Of a stretch of DNA of 64,000 bases, positions 38,471 to 51,094 are shown piece by piece. The stretch is from Dillenia suffruticosa (lineage: Eukaryota; Streptophyta; Magnoliopsida; Dilleniales; Dilleniaceae): assembly GCA_033439265.1 (NCBI GenBank), contig JAVTVX010000010.1, positions 27,145,056 through 27,209,055 of the forward strand. Direction: 5' to 3'. How positions within the stretch are numbered: position 1 is the first letter of the stretch; each line of letters begins with the position of its first letter. The notes under the pieces are model-generated. The model worked only from the letters and a program-made list of their open reading frames with translations, was not told the origin of the DNA and did not search any database. A program made the translations under genes and the position numbers.

Positions 38471-38715
38471 AAGTAAATATTAATCTTGGCAGCCTAAGTG
38501 GTGGGGTGTTGCGTTTATACTAATTAATTTTAATAAGTTATCTTTATTTGAAAAAGAGCACGGAAAATCAAAACTCTAATGTGTATAAACCATTCCATTA
38601 ATCCAATAAACCTGAACATTGACAACTTTTTTATGGTTAATATTTTTAATATTCCATTCACAATTGGCCGTCCAATCTGATGCCAACGCGACTTTTGATG
38701 AGCAAAACATGATAT

Positions 38716-38912
38716 ATATATATTTTGTGTAAGTAGATATTTTTATCATCGATCAATATTAGGATTTTATCTGACTAATATGACTCAAATACTGTAAACT
38801 CATTAAGAGATTAGTTCTCTTAAATCTCATTTCTCCATTCCCGTAACTCAAATTTAAAACTTATGATTAAACAAGTGTAATGTCTCATCACCGCATCCAT
38901 TGAAAGTTTGGT
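38716..38912 (-). mobile_element. SINE-like element with 13-bp target-site duplication
   Basis: The family sequence lies in minus orientation, flanked by CAAAACATGATAT at 38703-38715 and 38913-38925. Paralogous blocks near 43.9 and 51.6 kb show the uninterrupted CAAAACACGATATTTTG site. A truncated relative at about 46640-46720 sits at the same place in the next block, so the insertion predates that duplication. Confidence 0.65.
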
Positions 38913-39884
38913 CAAAACATGATATTTCGTTTCCAATAGTAATATATATATATTTAATAATTTTTTGTGTCACTAGATGTTAATATCTTACTCAAGTCAT
39001 ATCCGTTTATCCTTAGCGCGGCAGATCAGACAAGCGAGTACAGGAGGCCCCCGCATTATTATGTGGGTTGAAAAATATGAAAACTTTGAGCCGGCCATAT
39101 GATATAAAATGGACTCAATTGAAAATTTTATGAAATGATAAAGGGATTCGGTGAAATTTTCAAAACTTTATGGGGGCCGGGGGAGGGCTGTCATTCTGCA
39201 TGTATATTAGACTGGTTAAAGAAATAAACTATTGATTTGTTATTAAAATAATCACAACGGTCCCTAATTGATACAATTGAAAGAATTTCAACTCTTTTTA
39301 TTGATTTATTTATCTTTTTTAAAAAATTATACACCCTAATGAATAGTCGTGTTTTGAGTAAAATATATATTATTTGTTTTCCAGTTGATTACGATAACTA
39401 TGAATTTAAAACTACATAACGGGAAGTAATATTTCATGTCAAATTATTAAATAAATTATAATCACAAAAAATTGAATATATTATGTACATAAATATATAT
39501 ATTTAAGAGATAATGGTTATTAGTTTCTACTTCAAGTCCATAATATATATTTAAGAGATTATATACAAAGATAAGATTTCATTAAAGGCATGAAAGGAGA
39601 CTAAGGGAGACAAAATTTTGAAAAATCTTAACATATTATATAAACTCTGAAAATTATTATTTGAGACCCTAATTGAAGAATGCATGGTATAATTGACAAT
39701 GAAGATGCAGTTGTGATTAATTTTGTTGCTTCATTCGCTTTGTTTTTGATAATATTCTTCCGGTGCATGCAGCTAGTTGATTACCTTGCTTTAGCTGAGT
39801 AAGAATAGAGGAAGTGAAGGAGGTCGGAGCCAAGACTATGCTTCCAAATTAGGTTTCTTCATTTTGCTCAAACCCCCTCCCTGT

Positions 39885-40140
39885 TTCTATTAAATTGGCT
39901 TGTTTGTGATTAGATTACTCTTAAACAATTAAATCTACTATTCTAAAATTGAATTACCTTTTTTGTAATTAAATTTACTAAATTTGCAATTAGATTTTTC
40001 CCATTAAAACTACAATTAAATTAGCTTTTTTGCAATTAAATTTTCTAATTTTACAATTATCTTTTTTTCTGAATTAAATTTACATTTACAATCAAATTAG
40101 ATTAACTTTTATAATTAAATTTCCTAAAAATACTGATTTA
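39885..40140 (+). repeat. AT-rich minisatellite upstream of gene B
   Basis: Same degenerate units as upstream of gene A (TTGCAATTAAATTTACTAA, TTAGCTTTTTTGC). Confidence 0.6.
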
Positions 40141-40143
40141 ATA

Positions 40144-40189
40144 TTGATTATAATATCGTAAAGATCACTTGTTATTTATTATTTATAAA
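40144..40189 (+). promoter_or_regulatory. Conserved upstream block and TATA box of gene B
   Basis: TTGATTATAATATCGTAAAG, then CACTTGTTATTTATTATTTA ending in a TTTATAAA box (40182-40189) 78 bases before the ATG. It is nearly identical before genes C, D and E. It contains AAAGAT, which has been described as a nodule-type element, but such short words are common by chance. Confidence 0.55.
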
Positions 40190-40266
40190 GCTCATCATAG
40201 TCACATTCAAATTATCTTCAATATATATTATCAAAAGAATTTAACATCTTATTTACTTGGTTAGCT

Positions 40267-40671
40267 ATGGAGAAAGTTTCATTGAAGTTTTTTCTCATGG
40301 TCGCTCTTTTGGCCATAGTATCACTATCAAGTAAGACTCCTCTCTCTCTCTCCCTCCCCCCCTCTCTCTCTCTCTCTTTGAATGGTATCTAACTAATAAA
40401 TATTATAGGTGCATCCACAATTGCTTCCGATGGAAGAATGGAACTTTGTGATCCGCTCCAATGTAGAAAAAAGTGTCTTCCATTGTTTGGAGGCTGCGCG
40501 AGTAATCAATGTTGGTGCGTACCCAATCCGGAGTCTTCACAAGTTCAATTTACAAGTAGCTGTAAAACTGATAAGGATTGCAAAACCATTTGTCCACCTC
40601 AATACAAGAAGAGCCAAAAATGCGTAAATGTCCCTCTCTTCCCTGCACTCAAAACTTGTATTTGTACTTAG
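40267..40671 (+). CDS. Secreted two-domain, twelve-cysteine defensin-like peptide, gene B
   Basis: Exons 40267-40330 and 40409-40671, with a 78-bp phase-1 intron, encode 108 aa. The signal peptide is residues 1 to about 22. Two consecutive six-cysteine modules follow. Module 1 has cysteines 35, 40, 44, 51, 56 and 58 (C-x4-C-x3-C-x6-C-x4-C-x-C). Module 2 has cysteines 73, 79, 83, 93, 105 and 107 (C-x5-C-x3-C-x9-C-x11-C-x-C). Both carry CxxxC and CxC, the CS-alpha-beta pattern. A 14-residue linker (VPNPESSQVQFTSS) joins them. Module 2 is the relative of the sole module in gene A. The product is probably secreted and disulphide-rich; an antimicrobial, symbiotic or reproductive signalling role cannot be separated by sequence. 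The intron is largely a CT-rich tract. Confidence 0.85.
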
Positions 40672-42380
40672 TAATTAAATATATATTATTGGATTTCAAA
40701 AAGAAAATAACAACCATTCTCCAAATGAATGGAGATGTAACAAATTCATTAAAGTGAATAAATTTTCATCTCTTTTTTTAGGAATTGGCTTTTCATACCA
40801 CTAATGGTGAGTTTTGCTAAATTTTTATTTTGATATGCAATTCTAATAAATGGTGAGAAAATTCTACGTATATTCTACTCAAAATATTACCATTCATTTT
40901 CGGCTGTATATGGTAGCCTATAAATTGATCATAAAAGAATATTACTATTCCCACCTCTCTTGCATGTGTTTATATTTGATAATTAAATATATATATTATG
41001 AACTTTAAAGAGAAAATAATAATCATTCTCTTCTTTTTAAATAAGAGAAATAATAAATATTGCTGTAATAAATTTATTAAAGTGAAAAAAATCTCCAATT
41101 ATTTTTTGTGCCGCTGCTTTGCATGACTTTGTTAAATAATATATATATAGTTCTTGATGTGTTTGGTGTTTAAATAGAAATAACAAATTTTGTATTACAC
41201 TAATCATAACAGCTTAAATAATCATAACTTTAAGGGGCCGGGGAGGGCCTGTCGTTCTTCATGTCTATCAGACCGACAGAAGAAATAAACTATTATCACC
41301 AAAAAAAAAGAAATAAACTATTGATTTTGTATTAAACTAATCATAACAGTCGATAATTGATACAATTTAAAGAATTTCAACTATTTTTATAGATTTATTT
41401 AAAAAACTTATACCATCCTGGTAAATATAATAGTGTTTTGAGTAAAATATATACAATTTTTTTTAGTGGATGGAGATGCCTGTGGATTTATAACTACACC
41501 ATGATAGGTAATATTTTTTGTAAATTTATTAAATAAATTACAATCACCAAAAACTGAATATATTTTGATAGAAAAATGACTTAAAGCTAAATTTTCATCT
41601 AACAACATTGATTAACAGACTACACAAGAATAAACATTAACAAATTTCAATTTACGGGATCTAAATGCCAATTCAATTGATAGGAACTACACCTCTCTCT
41701 ATTTTCAATAACTAAAGTTCAATCCTTTGAAATTGGACCATGGAGGTTTTCAACTCACATAAAGAGTTCGAGTGAGTTACTGTTCTTTTTTATTGGTGTA
41801 CACGACAATTAGTGGTAATGATTAGACTTATTATTACAAGGGGGGAAAGATCATCTTCCGTCAAAGCCATACAAAGCAGCACCACCACCACCAAAAGGAG
41901 TCGGAAATGCATTCTCTGTATAAATGTATTAGATCACCATTCAATATCTCTCATTTGAAAGGAGTTAATGGTTATTTAGGAGATTAGTACTGGTTGCTTT
42001 GCTTGTACTGTTGTACACTCCTAATGAAGTAAATTAATTCAAATACGAAAATCTTGGTCAAGCTCCGACTCCATTTAATAATAAAAAATTTCTTTATTAT
42101 CCGCATTTACTACTTGACCCATTTCCATCAATCAAATCTCACGAACCTGTATGTACGTATGTTTCAATTTGACGTTTTTTTTTTTTTTTGTTAATCTCGA
42201 GGATGATGATAATTTTTCATGGTGAGAGATCGTGATGAAGGGGCTTTCTTTTGTTTCTTGGCCTTCTATCATATCTATTTTAGAGTCAACAATGACATAT
42301 TTTATTAAAATAAAATACTACTCACAATTATTTTAAAAAATATTATGCATTTTAAAAATAAGAAGATTAATTAGGTTTTA
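40672..42380. other. 3' flank of gene B, array spacer
   Basis: No gene. The sequence is shared with 48522-50480: near identical to about 41.2 kb, then more diverged. Short open frames have no domain. Confidence 0.5.
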
Positions 42381-42394
42381 CAATAGTTTATCCT

Positions 42395-42604
42395 ATTACG
42401 TGAGTTGATTTAATTAAACGTGGAATTGAATATTTTTAAATATGATTGAAGTTTGACTCCCATTAGAAAGATTAACTCCTCATGTGTATGGAGTATTTCC
42501 TGTTGAGAGACCCACCCTCTAAAAGAAACTACTATAACGATTAATTCGGATTAATTAGGATAAAACTCCGGATATCGATTGATATCCAATTGTATAAAAA
42601 AAAA
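42395..42604 (+). mobile_element. SINE-like element with perfect 14-bp target-site duplication
   Basis: CAATAGTTTATCCT occurs at 42381-42394 and 42605-42618. The paralogous block near 50470 has one CAATAGTTTAACCT and no insert, so it is the empty site. The element shows the family 3' end (GGATTAATTAGGATAAAACT, ATCGATTGATATC) and an A tail. Confidence 0.75.
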
Positions 42605-42695
42605 CAATAGTTTATCCTTTACAAAGCTGCATCTACAACATTGTAATCAAATCATTTTTAATATTCATTCTGAATCTAACCTACTTTAGTTAGCT

Positions 42696-42893
42696 ATGGA
42701 GAAAGTTTCTTTTAAATCAGTTCTCATAATATTTTAACAATGCATCACAGGTGTATCGTCTTTCATTTCTGAACAAACAAGAAAGGGACTCAAATAGGTG
42801 GAAGGGATTCCCTGTGAAACTGATGAAGGAGGATCGTGTCGAAAGATGTCCTAGTCCCTACAATATTAACAATTGCATTATTGTGATTTTTTA
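42696..42893 (+). pseudogene. Relic of a single-domain (gene A type) peptide gene
   Basis: It starts with MEKVS-like signal sequence after the usual leader and continues into gene-A-type mature sequence (ISEQ-RKGL, then IPCETDE). It is a degenerate fossil without an intact precursor. Its counterpart in the next block is at about 50566. Confidence 0.7.
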
Positions 42894-43408
42894 AAAAAAT
42901 ATATTATTGGTTAATATAATTAGTCTCATTTTTAAATGGGACATAAAATATAAAAGGAAATGAAGCGAGTTTTAATCTTTGCCGCCTCAGTGGTGCAGTG
43001 TTTATACCAATTAATTTTAGTAATTAAGTGACGTTTACTTGAAAACCAGCACGCAGGCCTTCTATTAATAAGATCTCAAATCAAAACTCTAATATGTATA
43101 AGAAAATTCAAATTTGAGACCTTTTAAATAAAAAGGGAATAGTGTCGGTTAAGCGACCCAACTCTAATATGTATTAATATTCCATTAATCCAAAACAATG
43201 ACAACTTTTCTGTCAATTCCATAAATACCATAGCCAACAATGGTAAAACATCTATTAGTATATGTTTCCAAATTGCCACCCTGGAGGTAATTCCTTATGG
43301 ACCCAACAATAATTGCTTCCCTATAAAAGCGGGTTCTTGGTTACGAAGATTTGAAAAAGTAGAAAATGAAGCAACGGCCGGATATAAATATCGTATGGTT
43401 TTAGGCAT

Positions 43409-43625
43409 ATACGTGAGTTTGACTCAATTGAATTTGGGGTTAAATATTATTAAACATAATCGAGATTTGACTCTCGTTAGGAGTATTGGACCCTTATATG
43501 TATAGAGTGTTTTCTGTTAGAAGATTCGTCCTTCGAAAGGAGCCACTACAGCGGTCGATTCGAATTAGTCGAAACAAAATTCTAGATATCGGACGGTATT
43601 CAAGACATGATACAAAAAAAAAAAA
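43409..43625 (+). mobile_element. SINE-like element, absent from the paralogous block
   Basis: The family layout ends CGAATTAGTCGAAACAAAAT, ATATCGGACGGTATT and an A run. The equivalent place in the next block (about 51287) goes straight from TTTTAGGCATG to AAAATTATCCC, so it is empty. No clean target duplication is left. An older, diverged relative follows at about 43690-43825 and is shared with 51355-51500. Confidence 0.55.
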
Positions 43626-44671
43626 ATTATCTATCTTGCATGTCTATTAGAAAATGAAGCAACATCAAGTAGTTATGTGCCGACCGATGGTCGAATTAAT
43701 GGGTAAAAGTACTAAACACCTTAATCAATTTTTAGATTTTAAATTTAGAAATAAAAAATTTTCATCGGGAGGTTTAACAATATTTGTATCAAATTAGTTG
43801 AATACCGATTAGTTATTAAAAAAAAAAAACCTGAGGGGTTAACCATTTTTAATGTATTAATAATATAATTTTTTCTCACAATTGGCTGCCCAATCTGATG
43901 CCAACACCACTATTGACGGGCAAAACACGATATTTTGCTACCTATGGTAGTCTATTTTTTTAATAATTTTTTGTGTCACTGTATGTTGATATGTTTCTCA
44001 ACTCATATCCGTTCATCGTTAGTGCGGCAGACAAGAGAGCATAGGAGGCCCATGCATTCTTATCGGTAGCATATAGTGGGAGTGAGGTGAAATCTTTGAG
44101 TAGGCCATATGATATAAAAGGGACTCGATGGAAATTGTATGAAGTGATAAAGCGATTCGGTGAAATTTTCAAACTTTATGGGGGCCCGGGGGAGGTCCTG
44201 TCGTTCTGCGTGTTTAATAGACTTGATTGAAGAAATACACTATTGATTTGTATTAAACTAATAATAACAGTCCATAGTAGATGCAATTTGAAGAATTTCA
44301 ACTCTCTTTAATGATTATTTTAAATAAAAAATTATACACCCCAATGAATAGTTGTGTTTTTTTGGTTGATCACGACGAACTTAAAACTACATAATGGGAA
44401 GTAATATTTCATGTTAAATTATTAAATAAACTATAATCACTAAAAATTGAATATATTTTGAACATAAGATTTATTTAAGAGATAATGGTTATGAGTTTCT
44501 ACTACAAGTCCAAAATGTATATTTAAGAGATTAATACAAAGACAAGATTTCATGGAAGGAGACTAAGGGGAAAGAATTCCAAAAAATTTTAACTTATTAT
44601 ATAAACTCTGAAAATTATTATTTGAGATCCTAAATTTAAAAATGCATAGTATAATTGACAACGAAGACGCA

Positions 44672-45514
44672 GGGCAGAGCAGAAAGTTCTTCTTAGGTGG
44701 CTATAAAATAATAATTAATAGAAATTATAAAATAAAAATATATTAAAATTTTGCATAATTTTAATAAAAATACAAAAAATAAATAATTTACGAAAATTTT
44801 ACTCTACATTTCTTCATTTAATCAAATTCATCTGTAATCGATTTTAAACTAAAAACAATAGCAATTTCTTTTTTAATATAAATGACTTAACTATCCACAA
44901 GATACTCATTTTTCGTATTGTCTTCAAAATTATGACATGCCCCAATTTCGCTACTAAATAAATAACAAGATAAATAAAATATAGCATGAATCCTCTAACC
45001 AACTAAAATGTGCTTTATATCAAGATGAAGGAAATTGAGGTGGATGATTCACTGACCATTTGGTTTATCAAAAACAGTGAACAAAGTAATTATTTAATAT
45101 AACTGATAGAATATTTAATATATATTAAATCATATTGACAAAATATTGTCATTACAAGAGTCAACTTTTTCTTTCCCAAGGGATAATTGATGGATAGATA
45201 TAGAAAATAAAAATATTAATTTTAGACAAATAAAAAATAATAATATGTTCTTTTAAATTGTGTATCATATATTTATATATATACATATACATATATTTTA
45301 AATGTAGGGTATCTTGGCTAGATCCCACAAAACCCAATTATCAAATATAATATTGTTTTAAACTTTTAAAATATAAAAGTTCTATTATTTTAAATATTTG
45401 GAGCGATCAGAACCTTTTTTCCTTTTTGGTTCACAAAGTTTAAGTGAAAATTTTATTAAAAAAAATTCAAAAGTCTTTTTTGGGGGGTGGGGTAAATAGG
45501 TGGCTTCAACCCTG
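44672..45514. mobile_element. hAT-like non-autonomous element, shorter copy
   Basis: It is the counterpart of 52378-53688 at the same place in the previous block and lacks about 470 bp of the inside. The right end CAACCCTG and flank GATGCTGT are kept; the left end is degraded. No coding capacity. Confidence 0.55.
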
Positions 45515-45855
45515 GATGCTGTTGTGATTAATTATGCTGCTTCATGTGCTTCGCTTTTGCAATTATAGAACTGCAAAATTTTGCTGATAATATTCTTCCG
45601 GTGCGCGCAATTAGTTGATTACCTTGCTTTAGCTGAATAAGAATGGAGGAAGTGAAGGAGGTCGGAGCCAAGACTATGCTTCCAAATTAGGTTTCTTCAT
45701 TTTGCTCAAACCCCCTCCCTTTTTTCTATTAAATTAGCTTGTTTGTGATTAGATTAGTTTTAAACAATTAAATCTACTATTCTAAAATTGAATTACCTTT
45801 TTTGTAATTAAATTTACTAAATTTGGAATCTAAGTAACCTCTTATTTACTTAGCT

Positions 45856-45919
45856 ATGGAGAAAATTTCTTTCAAATCATTACTCATACTTTCTCCTTTG
45901 TTCATGGTATCAGGTAAGA

Positions 45920-45977
<58 letters not shown>

Positions 45978-46185
45978 TCACTCTCTCAGTAGTATAAATA
46001 TTGTAATATAAATCACAGGTGCAACCTCAATAGCTTCAACTCCCCATCCAAACTCTCCAGATGTTGAAATAGTAAGAAGAAAGTGATAAGGATAGTAAAA
46101 TCATTTGTCCACCTCAATTGTCCAAGGTCCAAAAATTCCTCCCTCCCCTTCCTCCCTTGCGGCGCTTCAAAATTTGTTTTTGTAT
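45856..46185 (+). pseudogene. Relic of a two-domain type peptide gene
   Basis: A recognisable MEKIS signal-peptide exon with a GTAAGACTCC donor context and a CT microsatellite (about 45921-45988) is followed by a strongly reduced mature exon. It is a fossil, with no cysteine module preserved. Confidence 0.7.
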
Positions 46186-47720
46186 TTCATAGTTAAATAT
46201 ATATTATGAACTTTAATTAAAAAGAAAATAATAACATTCTTTTCTTTTTAAATAAGAGAAATAATAGAAGTTGCTGTAATAAATTAATTAAAGTGAAAAA
46301 AGTGTCCAATTATTTTTTGTGCCGTTGATGTGCATGACTTTCTTAAATAATATATATATAGTTCTTGAAAATTGTATTCGTTCAATTTTTTAAAATATTT
46401 GAAAAGTGTTTGGTGTTAACAACTTAAAATAATAATAATAAAGGGATTGTGAGATTTTGAAAATTTTATGGGGGCGTGGGGGATGGCCTGCCATTCTTCA
46501 CGTCCATCAGACCGATAGAATATTGATTTTGTATTAAACTAATCATAACAGTTGACAATCGATACAATTTAAAGAATTTCAACTCTTTTTATTGATTTAT
46601 TTAAAAATCTTATACCACCCTAATGAATTATTAATGCTCTCCCAAATCTGATTTCTTCTTTCACTAGAATTCAATAAGAGAGTATAATGTTCTACCACTA
46701 CATCTATTAAAAGTTTGGTCAAAACATGATATCTTGTTACCTAGAGTAATATATATGTTTTTTTTTAAATAATTTTTTGTGTCACTAGATGTTAAAATCT
46801 TACTCAAGTCATATCCGTTTATCCTTTGTGCGGCAGATCAGACAAGCGAGTATTGGAGACCCATGCATGATTGTGGGTAGCATATGGTAGGAGTGGGTCG
46901 AAAATCATAAAAACTTTGAGCGGGCCATATGAAATAAAATGGACTCAATTGAAAATTCATGAAATGATATGGGGATTCGGTGAAATTTTCAAAACTTCAT
47001 GGGGGCGGGGGAGGGCCTGTCAATGTCATTCTGCATGTGTGTTAGACTGCTTAAAGAAATAAACTATTGATTTGTTATTAAAATAATCACAACGGTCCCT
47101 AATTGATACAATTGAAAGAATTTCAACTCTTTTTATTGATTTATTTTTTATTTTTTAAAAAATTATACACCCTAATGAATAGTCGTGTTTTGAGTAAAAT
47201 ATATGTAATTTGTTTTCCGGTTGATTACGATAAATATGAATTTAAAACTACATAACGGGAAGTAATATTTCATGTCAAATTATTAAAAAATTTTTATCAC
47301 AAAAAATTGAATATATTATGTACATAAATATATATATATTTAAGAGATAATGGTTATTAGTTTCTACTTCAAGTCCATAATATATTTTTAAGAGATTAAT
47401 ACAAAGATAAGATTTCATTAAAGGCATGAAAGGAGACTAAGGGAGACAAAATTTTGAAAAATCTTAACATATTATATAAACTCTGAAAATTATTATTTGA
47501 GACCCTAATTGAAGAATGCATGGTATAATTGACAATGAAGATGCAGTTGTGATTAATTTTGTTGCTTCATTCGCTTTGTTTTTGATAATATTCTTCCGGT
47601 GCATGCAGCTAGTTGATTACCTTGCTTTAGCTGAGTTAGAATAGAGGAAGTGAAGGAGGTCGGAGCCAAGACTATGCTTCCAAATTTGGTTTCTTCATTT
47701 TGCTCAAACCTCCTCCCTGT
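46186..47720. other. Array spacer between relic and gene C
   Basis: No gene. From about 46770 it matches the block that starts at about 38940, marking the next duplication unit. Confidence 0.5.
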
Positions 47721-47724
47721 TTCT

Positions 47725-47965
47725 ATTAAATTGGCTTGTTTGTGATTAGATTAGCCTTAAACAATTAAATCTACTATTCTAAAATTGAATTACCTTTTTT
47801 GTAATTAAATTTACTAAAGTTGCAATTAGATTTTTCCCATTAAAACTACAATTAAATTAGCTTTTTTGCAATTAAATTTTCTATTTTTACAATTACCTTT
47901 TTTCTGAATTAAATTTACATTTACAATCAAATTAGAATAACTTTTATAATTAAATTTCCTAAAAA
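47725..47965 (+). repeat. AT-rich minisatellite upstream of gene C
   Basis: Nearly identical to 39885-40140. Confidence 0.6.
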
Positions 47966-47981
47966 TATTGATTATAATATC

Positions 47982-48025
47982 GATTATAATATCGTAAAGA
48001 TCACTTGTTATTTATTATTTATAAA
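47982..48025 (+). promoter_or_regulatory. Conserved upstream block and TATA box of gene C
   Basis: Same as for gene B; TTTATAAA at 48018-48025, 77 bases before the ATG. The GATTATAATATCG part is doubled here. Confidence 0.55.
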
Positions 48026-48101
48026 GCTCGTCATAGTCACATTCAAATTATCTTCAATATATATTATCAAAAGAATTTAACATCTTATTACTTGGTTAGC
48101 T

Positions 48102-48521
48102 ATGGAGAAAGTTTCATTGAAGTTTTTTCTCATCGTCGCTCTTTTAGCCATAGTATCACTATCAAGTAAGACTCCTCTCTCTCTCCCTCCCCCCCCCCTC
48201 TCTTTCTCTCTCTCTCTCAATGGTATCTAACTAATAAATATCATAGGTGCATCCACAATTGCTCCCACAATTGCTTCCGATGGAAGAATGGAACTTTGTG
48301 ATCCGCTCCAATGTAGAAAAAAGTGTCTTCCATTGTTTGGTGGCTGCGCGAGTAATCAATGTTGGTGCGTACCCAATCCGGAGTCTTCACAAGTTCAATT
48401 TACAAGTAGTTGTAAAACTGATAAGGATTGCAAAACCATTTGTCCACCTCAATACAAGAAGAGCCAAAAATGCGTAAATGTCCCTCTCTTCCCCGCACTC
48501 AAAACTTGTATTTGTACTTAG
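48102..48521 (+). CDS. Secreted two-domain, twelve-cysteine defensin-like peptide, gene C
   Basis: Exons 48102-48165 and 48247-48521 with an 81-bp phase-1 intron encode 112 aa. Both six-cysteine modules are identical in sequence to gene B: the base changes I see between the two mature regions (three) are silent. The protein differs by one signal-peptide residue and a four-residue in-frame insertion (PTIA) just after the signal peptide, made by a 12-bp duplication. It is the product of the most recent duplication in the array. Confidence 0.85.
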
Positions 48522-50480
48522 TAATTAAATATATATTATTGGATTTCAAAGAGAAAATAACAACCATTCTCCAAATGAATGGAGATGTAACAAATTCATT
48601 AAAGTGAATAAATTTTCATCTCTTTTTTTAGGAATTGGCTTTTCATACCACTAATGGTGAGTTTTGCTAAATTTTTATTTTGATATGCAATTCTAATAAA
48701 TGGTGAGAAAATTCTACGTATATTTTACTCAAAATATTACCATTCATTTTCGGCTGATATGGTAGCCTAGAAATTGATCATAAAAGAATATTACTATTCC
48801 CACCTCTCTTGCATGTGTTTATATTTGATAATTAAATATATATTATGAACTTTAAAGAGAAAATAATAATCATTCTCTTCTTTTTAAATAAGAGAAATAA
48901 TAAATATTGCTGTAATAAATTTATTAAAGTGAAAAAAATCTCCAATTATTTTTTGTACCGTTGCTTTGCATGACTTTGTTAAATAATATATATATAGTTC
49001 TTGATGTGTTTGGTGTTTAAATAGAAATAACAAATTTTGCATTAAACTAATCATAACAACTTAAAAAAATAATAACAATAAAGGGATTTTATGAAATTTT
49101 CAAAACTTTATGGGGCCGGGAGAGGGTTGTCATTCTTCATGTTCTATTTTTTTTTTTTTTGGTTTTTATTATCGGTATTCGGATTTTATCTAATTAATTC
49201 GATTCGAATATTGTGGGGACCATTTTAGGGGTTAACTCTTTCAAATCCTTTTTCATCATTCCCAGGATTCAAACTCAAGATCTCGAATTTTAAAGAATAG
49301 AGTAGCCGACCATTTAATTTAAAGGAATTTGATGTTCTCCATATCTATCAGACCGGCAGAAGAAATAAACTATTGATTTTGTATTAAACTAATCATAACA
49401 GTCGATAATTGATATAATTTAAAGAATTTCAAATCTTTTTATTGATTTATTTAAAAAACTTATACCACCCTGATGAATATAGTAGTGTTTTGAGTAAAAT
49501 ATATACAATTTTTTTTAGTGGATGGAGATGTCTGTGGATTTAAAAGGACACTATGATAAGTAATATTTTTTTTGTAAAATTATTAAATAAATTACTATTA
49601 CTAAAAACTGAATATATTTTGATACAAAAATTACTTAAATACATATATGTTGCAAATTTTTCATCTAACAACATTGATTAAGAGACTACACAAGAATAAA
49701 CATTAACAAATTTCAATTTATGGAATCTGAATACCAATTCAATTGATTGGAACTACACCTCTCTATTTTCAAGAACTAAAGTTCAATCCTTTGAAATAAG
49801 ACTATGGAGGTTTTCAACTCACATAAAGAGTTACGAGTGAGTTACCATTCTTTTTGATTGGTGTACACGACAATTAGTGGTAATGATTAGACTTATTATT
49901 ACAGGGGGGGGAAATCATCTTTTTTCAAAGCCATACAAAGCAGCAGCACCACCACCAAAAGGAGTCGGAAATGCATTCTCTGTATAAATGTATTAGATCA
50001 CCATTCAATATCTCTCATCGGAAAGGAGTTAATGGTTATTAGTTTCCCTTACACGTCCAAAATATATATTTTTAAGAGAGTAGTACTGAAGTTCTGGTTG
50101 CTTTGCTTGTACTGTTGTACACTCCTAATTAAGTAAATTAATTCAAATATGAAAATCTTGGTCAAGCTTCGACTCCATTTAATAATAAAAAATTTCTTTA
50201 TTATCCGCATTTATTACTTGACCAATTTCCATCGATCAAATCTCACCAACCTGTATGTACGCATGTATCAATTTGAGCTTTTTTTTTTTTTTTTTTTTTT
50301 GTAATCACGAGGATAATGATAATTTTTCATGGTGAGAGATCATAACGAAGGGGCTTTCTTTTGTTTCTTTGGCTTCTATTATATCTATTTTAGAGTCAAC
50401 AATGACATATTTTATTAAAATAAAATACTACTCACAATAATTTTAAAACTGAGTAGATTAATTAGGTTTTCAATAGTTTA
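48522..50480. other. 3' flank of gene C, array spacer
   Basis: Paralogous to 40672-42380, plus one SINE-like insertion (49140-49335). No gene. Confidence 0.5.
49140..49335 (-). mobile_element. SINE-like element absent from the paralogous block
   Basis: Minus orientation: a T run (49146-49159) stands for the tail, followed inward by ATTAATTCGATTCGAATATT; a box-B-like GGATTCAAACTC lies toward the other end. The flanks share ATGTTCT. The matching place in the previous block (about 41262) is uninterrupted. Confidence 0.6.
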
Positions 50481-50557
50481 ACCTTTATAAAGCTGCATCT
50501 ACAACATCGCAATCAAATCATTTTTAATATTTATTCTGAATCTAACCTACTTTCGTT

Positions 50558-50760
50558 AGCTACGGAGAAGTTTCATTTAAACTATTTCTCATAATATTTT
50601 AACAATGCATCACAGTTGTGTGTCGTGTTTCATTTCTGAAGAAACAAGAAAGGGACTTGAATGGGGGGAAGGAATTCCTTGTGAAACTGATGAAGGAGGA
50701 TCGTGTCAAAAGATGTCCTAGTCCTTACAATATTAACAATTGCATTATTTTGATTTTTAA
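50558..50760 (+). pseudogene. Relic of a single-domain (gene A type) peptide gene
   Basis: Counterpart of the relic at 42696, in the same surroundings. It keeps the leader, a gene-A-type spacer (GLEWGEGIPCETDE-like) and the 3' flank. It is a degenerate fossil. Confidence 0.65.
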
Positions 50761-51094
50761 AAAATATTTTATTGGATAATATAATTAGTCTCATTTTTAA
50801 ATGGGACATAAAATATTAAAGGAAATGAAGCGAGTTTTAATCTTTGCCGCCTTTGTGGTGCTGTGTTTATACGAATTAATTTTAGTAATTAAGTGATGTT
50901 TACTTGAAAAATAACACGCAACCCTTCAATTAATAAGATCTCAAATCAAAACTCTATTGTGTTTTTTTTTATACAAGAAAACTCAAACTTGAGAACATTA
51001 TAAATAAAGAGGGAATTGTGTCAGTTGAGCTATGACTCAACTCTAATATGTATTAACATCCCATTAATCCAAAACAATGATAACTTTTCTGTCA

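Noticed and set aside
40409-40627. 72-codon frame overlapping the mature exon of gene B in another frame (and its twin at 48247-48477)
   Set aside because: It starts at the splice acceptor, lacks the cysteine pattern and signal peptide, and is explained as an overlap of the real exon.
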